From Haplomitrium mnioides (taxonomy: Eukaryota; Marchantiophyta; Haplomitriopsida; Calobryales): a stretch of 20,482 nt of DNA. The DNA is taken from contig JBNGIS010016956.1 of NCBI GenBank assembly GCA_049999725.1, forward strand, positions 1 to 20,482. The letters run 5' to 3'. Positions 18,141 through 20,482 of this stretch are shown in pieces; position 1 is the first letter of the stretch; every line of letters starts with the position of its first letter. Below the pieces are notes generated by a model that was not told where the DNA came from, did not search any database, and saw only the letters and a program-made list of their open reading frames with translations. Made by a program: the position numbers and the translations under genes.

Positions 18141-19506
18141 AAGGAAACAATCTTCATCCAACATAAGATCTTTGTTGCCCTTCAAGCGGTCTAAGTTGAA
18201 TCTTTCTTCTTAGTATTCCAAAATATCAGAAAAAAAAAGGTTCAACATAGAAATTCCAAACGATTGTAGACCTTTCTTCATCCACATCTGAAGGAGACCT
18301 CAATGTTCATGATCAAAGTGTGTTTGTTCAGAACACAAAAAGCATACAACCTATAGATAGTTTTAATTTTGGAGATGAGCCACTCTCCCCGATAGCACCA
18401 CTCAAACAACGACTGGTTTTGCTTCAAGTTGCACCTCATAAAGAGATTGGGACATGTGAAACAAACCAAATTCTCTTGGAGGAGTCCTCAAATGATAATT
18501 TGGAAAATGATTCTAGCAAAGAGTCTCAATCATTCAACATTTCTTTGGAGTTATCGCCAAGGGCATCGATTTTATTACAAAAAAACATTTCCTTCTAATC
18601 GAGATATTGATCAAGATTTGGTTTCGGAATGGTGCAGTTCTCCCAATCCCTAAGAAGAAACTCATTTCTTGAGAATATTCTGCGACAGAACAAACACTTT
18701 TTACGATGACGACCAAGATCTTCAGGATGAATTATCTTCTATTACTGGATTTGCTTACGAACCGAATCATCCAGCACAACATAAGAATTCTTTGTCTGGG
18801 CCAAAACCCAAACGGGTAAATACCTTATGCAAAAATTCTTTGTGGAAAGTCCATCATGACGAGAGCTTTGTGAACAAAAAGCTTGATCCAATGTCAATTT
18901 CTAAATTGAAGATAATTTCTTATTGTCAAAATAATTGCTTGTTGTTGTGCATGACAGATTTTTTGAAAACTGTAAGAGAAACGTACTTTCGAGAAAGTAT
19001 GAAGAACTGAGATATCACACTACAATGGAGAATACCAAGAAAAGACTCCAAAGTTCAAAATTGATTTACACTACCTGGTGGTACCTTTGTTTATAGAAGA
19101 GTCTTTAAATTAATATTAGCAGTAAGGAATGATAGAATCCAAAGGATTCAAAATCTCAAAAATGTAGATCCTAGAGGTAGTTTTGGAAAAAGATAACTAT
19201 TTGCTAAAGGCATTTTTGTGCGTGAGTGGATGGAAATTTTTTTCTAGAGACATTGCAAGAGAATGCCCACTCAAGAAGTGTACAACTTGCCCGATAATTT
19301 TACAAAATGGAAAGTTTATAACTACTACACAACTTATTTGAAAGAGAAAAATCCTCATTGTATTCTTAGTTTCTTAGGTTTTATAAAACATTGGGGAGCT
19401 CATTTTCCAAATGCAAAAATTCCAAAATGCAATAGATTTGTTGTTTGTGAAACATGCAATGAAATAAAATCTTTGCAAGAAAAATCTATCTTTGAGTCCG
19501 ATAAAG

Positions 19507-20270
19507 GTAACAAATTTTCTTCTCTTTTGACACCTTTGGCTAATCCATTCTCTTTTTTCTAGACTCAAAGCCTAGTTCTAGAGATGTTTTGATTTCTCAA
19601 CTTACAATCAAAAGATTATTTTTTTGGTGAAGTTATTTAGCAAAGAAGATTTGAGTCGAATAATTCTTAGCAAGTTGAGTTGTGAGAAGAGTGTCTATGC
19701 TCGCATAGACTCTATTGTTTTATATTTCAATTGTAACCTTGTCTACAGTCAAATAAAGCCAAAAAATGAATTTGATTCTTGGTGGTGACCTTACCCTTGC
19801 AACAAGTTTTGTTTTTGTTCCTTTAAATAAAGAGCTCTTATAAAAAACAAATTGAAAGAATCGTTTTTGTTGTTCGCAAATCCTATATGCGCATAGGACT
19901 TGTTCTTGTTTTTATTAAAACCAGCCGCAACAACAATCACAATAAGCCATGATATTGGTGTTGTTGTAATGGTCCTATGCGCGCATACGATCAATTGTTG
20001 TCTCTACTCATCCTAAACGCTTAAACAATGTGTTCTGGTACCTTTTGTTTGTTAATCTTGTTTTTTTCTTTTTCCAAACAGATTTTTCTTTTTTCAAATT
20101 GCCTAAAGTTTATTTTAAATCTCTTATAAAGTGTTTTGTTTCTACAAATTCAAACATTTCTTCAAAATGACTTGAATTTTTGTGGCACCTCAGGTTGTGT
20201 TTTGAAGTTCAAGTATCAACATATGTTCTACTAAACTACTTTATGTCCTTCGTGCTTTGTGATGATGCAG
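19507..20270 (+). other. Intron 2 of gene 2 (copy B) with scattered palindromes
   Basis: It starts with GTAACA after GATAAAG and ends with GATGATGCAG. Inside are GTCTATGCTCGCATAGAC (19693-19710), a TCCTATATGCGCATAGGA-type unit near 19880, and GTCCTATGCGCGCATACGATC near 19972. The rest is A/T-rich without a gene. A minus-strand frame at 19791-19994 is a shadow. Confidence 0.6.
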
Positions 20271-20482
20271 TCAAATATAATCGCCAATTGTTTCTTCATC
20301 ATGATTAACAAATGAAAGAAAGATCAAAACTTGCAAACCATCAAAGAAAATGCTATGCCGATGGTCAAAAGTACTTGGGAATTGTCATTGATGGAATGGA
20401 TAAGAAAACTGCTATTCCATACTAGCCTTCGCCATCCAAAAATATTGATAAAGATTGTTTGGTGGGTGTGCACGTTGTTGGT

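Larger units (their letters stand above)
12476..20482 (-). mobile_element. Copy B of the two-gene methyltransferase element (runs off the window)
   Basis: This is the most complete copy, in inverse orientation to copy A. From its terminus at 12476-12481 it runs through a 3' flank array, gene M (17326-13460, minus), a bidirectional promoter with a gap, and gene 2 (17781 onward, plus). It exceeds 8 kb. Matches to copy A cover 12481-18811 except the methyltransferase segment, which copy A lost. Confidence 0.7.
17781..20482 (+). pseudogene. Gene 2 of copy B: transposase-like protein with IDGMD motif, broken and partial
   Basis: ATG at 17781 (MARVFKSKERLEFQDSSSQK) opens exon 1 to 17928. The donor is mutated to ACGAGT and the intron 1 acceptor to CCAA. 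Exon 2 runs 18260-19506. It has an acidic/Ser-rich N-terminal part (DLSSSTSEGDLNVHDQSV, FGDEPLSPIAPLKQRL), then PGGTFVYRRVFKLILAV, LPDNFTKWKVYNYYTTYLKE, FIKHWGAHFPNAKIPKCNRF and VVCETCNEIKSL (C-x2-C). Intron 2 follows (19507-20270, acceptor GATGATGCAG). Exon 3 has QRKCYADGQKYLGIVIDGMDK ending VGVHVVG, and leaves the window. I recall similar IIxDGMDxxK proteins as multicopy and transposase-like in diverse eukaryotes; the first Asp may be catalytic. Stops and frameshifts (about 18597, 18652, 19008, 19195, 19246, 20311, 20422) make it dead. Confidence 0.55.

Overview
The window looks like transposon-rich nuclear DNA from a plant. Evidence for this is GT-AG introns, TATA boxes, decayed Ty3/gypsy pol, and fragments of a CDPK-type EF-hand and of CDC48. 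The species cannot be named from the sequence, and no intact host gene, rRNA or tRNA was seen.

Most of the window is made of copies of one element family that I do not recognise from any standard transposon class. The family carries two divergent genes on a shared promoter region. Gene M encodes, in order: an unrecognised N-terminal domain, a basic/Ser-rich linker, a ParB-like domain with a GGNxSAAA motif, and a beta-class N4/N6 DNA methyltransferase with a DIPY catalytic motif followed by a degraded SAM-binding motif. Gene 2 encodes a transposase-like protein with a C-x2-C region and an IDGMD motif. Every traceable intron except the short intron 3 of gene M, and the 3' flank of gene M, holds an array of short palindromes around the core ATGCGCGCAT.

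Layout: copy A (about 1-6884) has gene 2 on the minus strand and gene M on the plus strand. In it, most of the methyltransferase has been replaced at 3435-5799 by unrelated DNA carrying CDPK and CDC48 fragments. Copy C (about 6885-8625) is a truncated copy holding only the last methyltransferase exon, an array and the element end. A dead Ty3/gypsy retrotransposon follows (about 8626-12476), with PBS, gag, protease, RT, RNase H and the start of integrase. Copy B (about 12476 to beyond 20482) is inverted relative to copy A. It is the most complete copy, with gene M on the minus strand, a 100-N gap in the promoter region, and gene 2 on the plus strand running off the window.

All copies carry stop codons and frameshifts, so none is likely to make full-length protein. 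Comparing them still reveals the ancestral design. A plausible reading is that the methyltransferase modified element DNA, perhaps the palindromic arrays, while gene 2 mobilised it. That functional link is inference.
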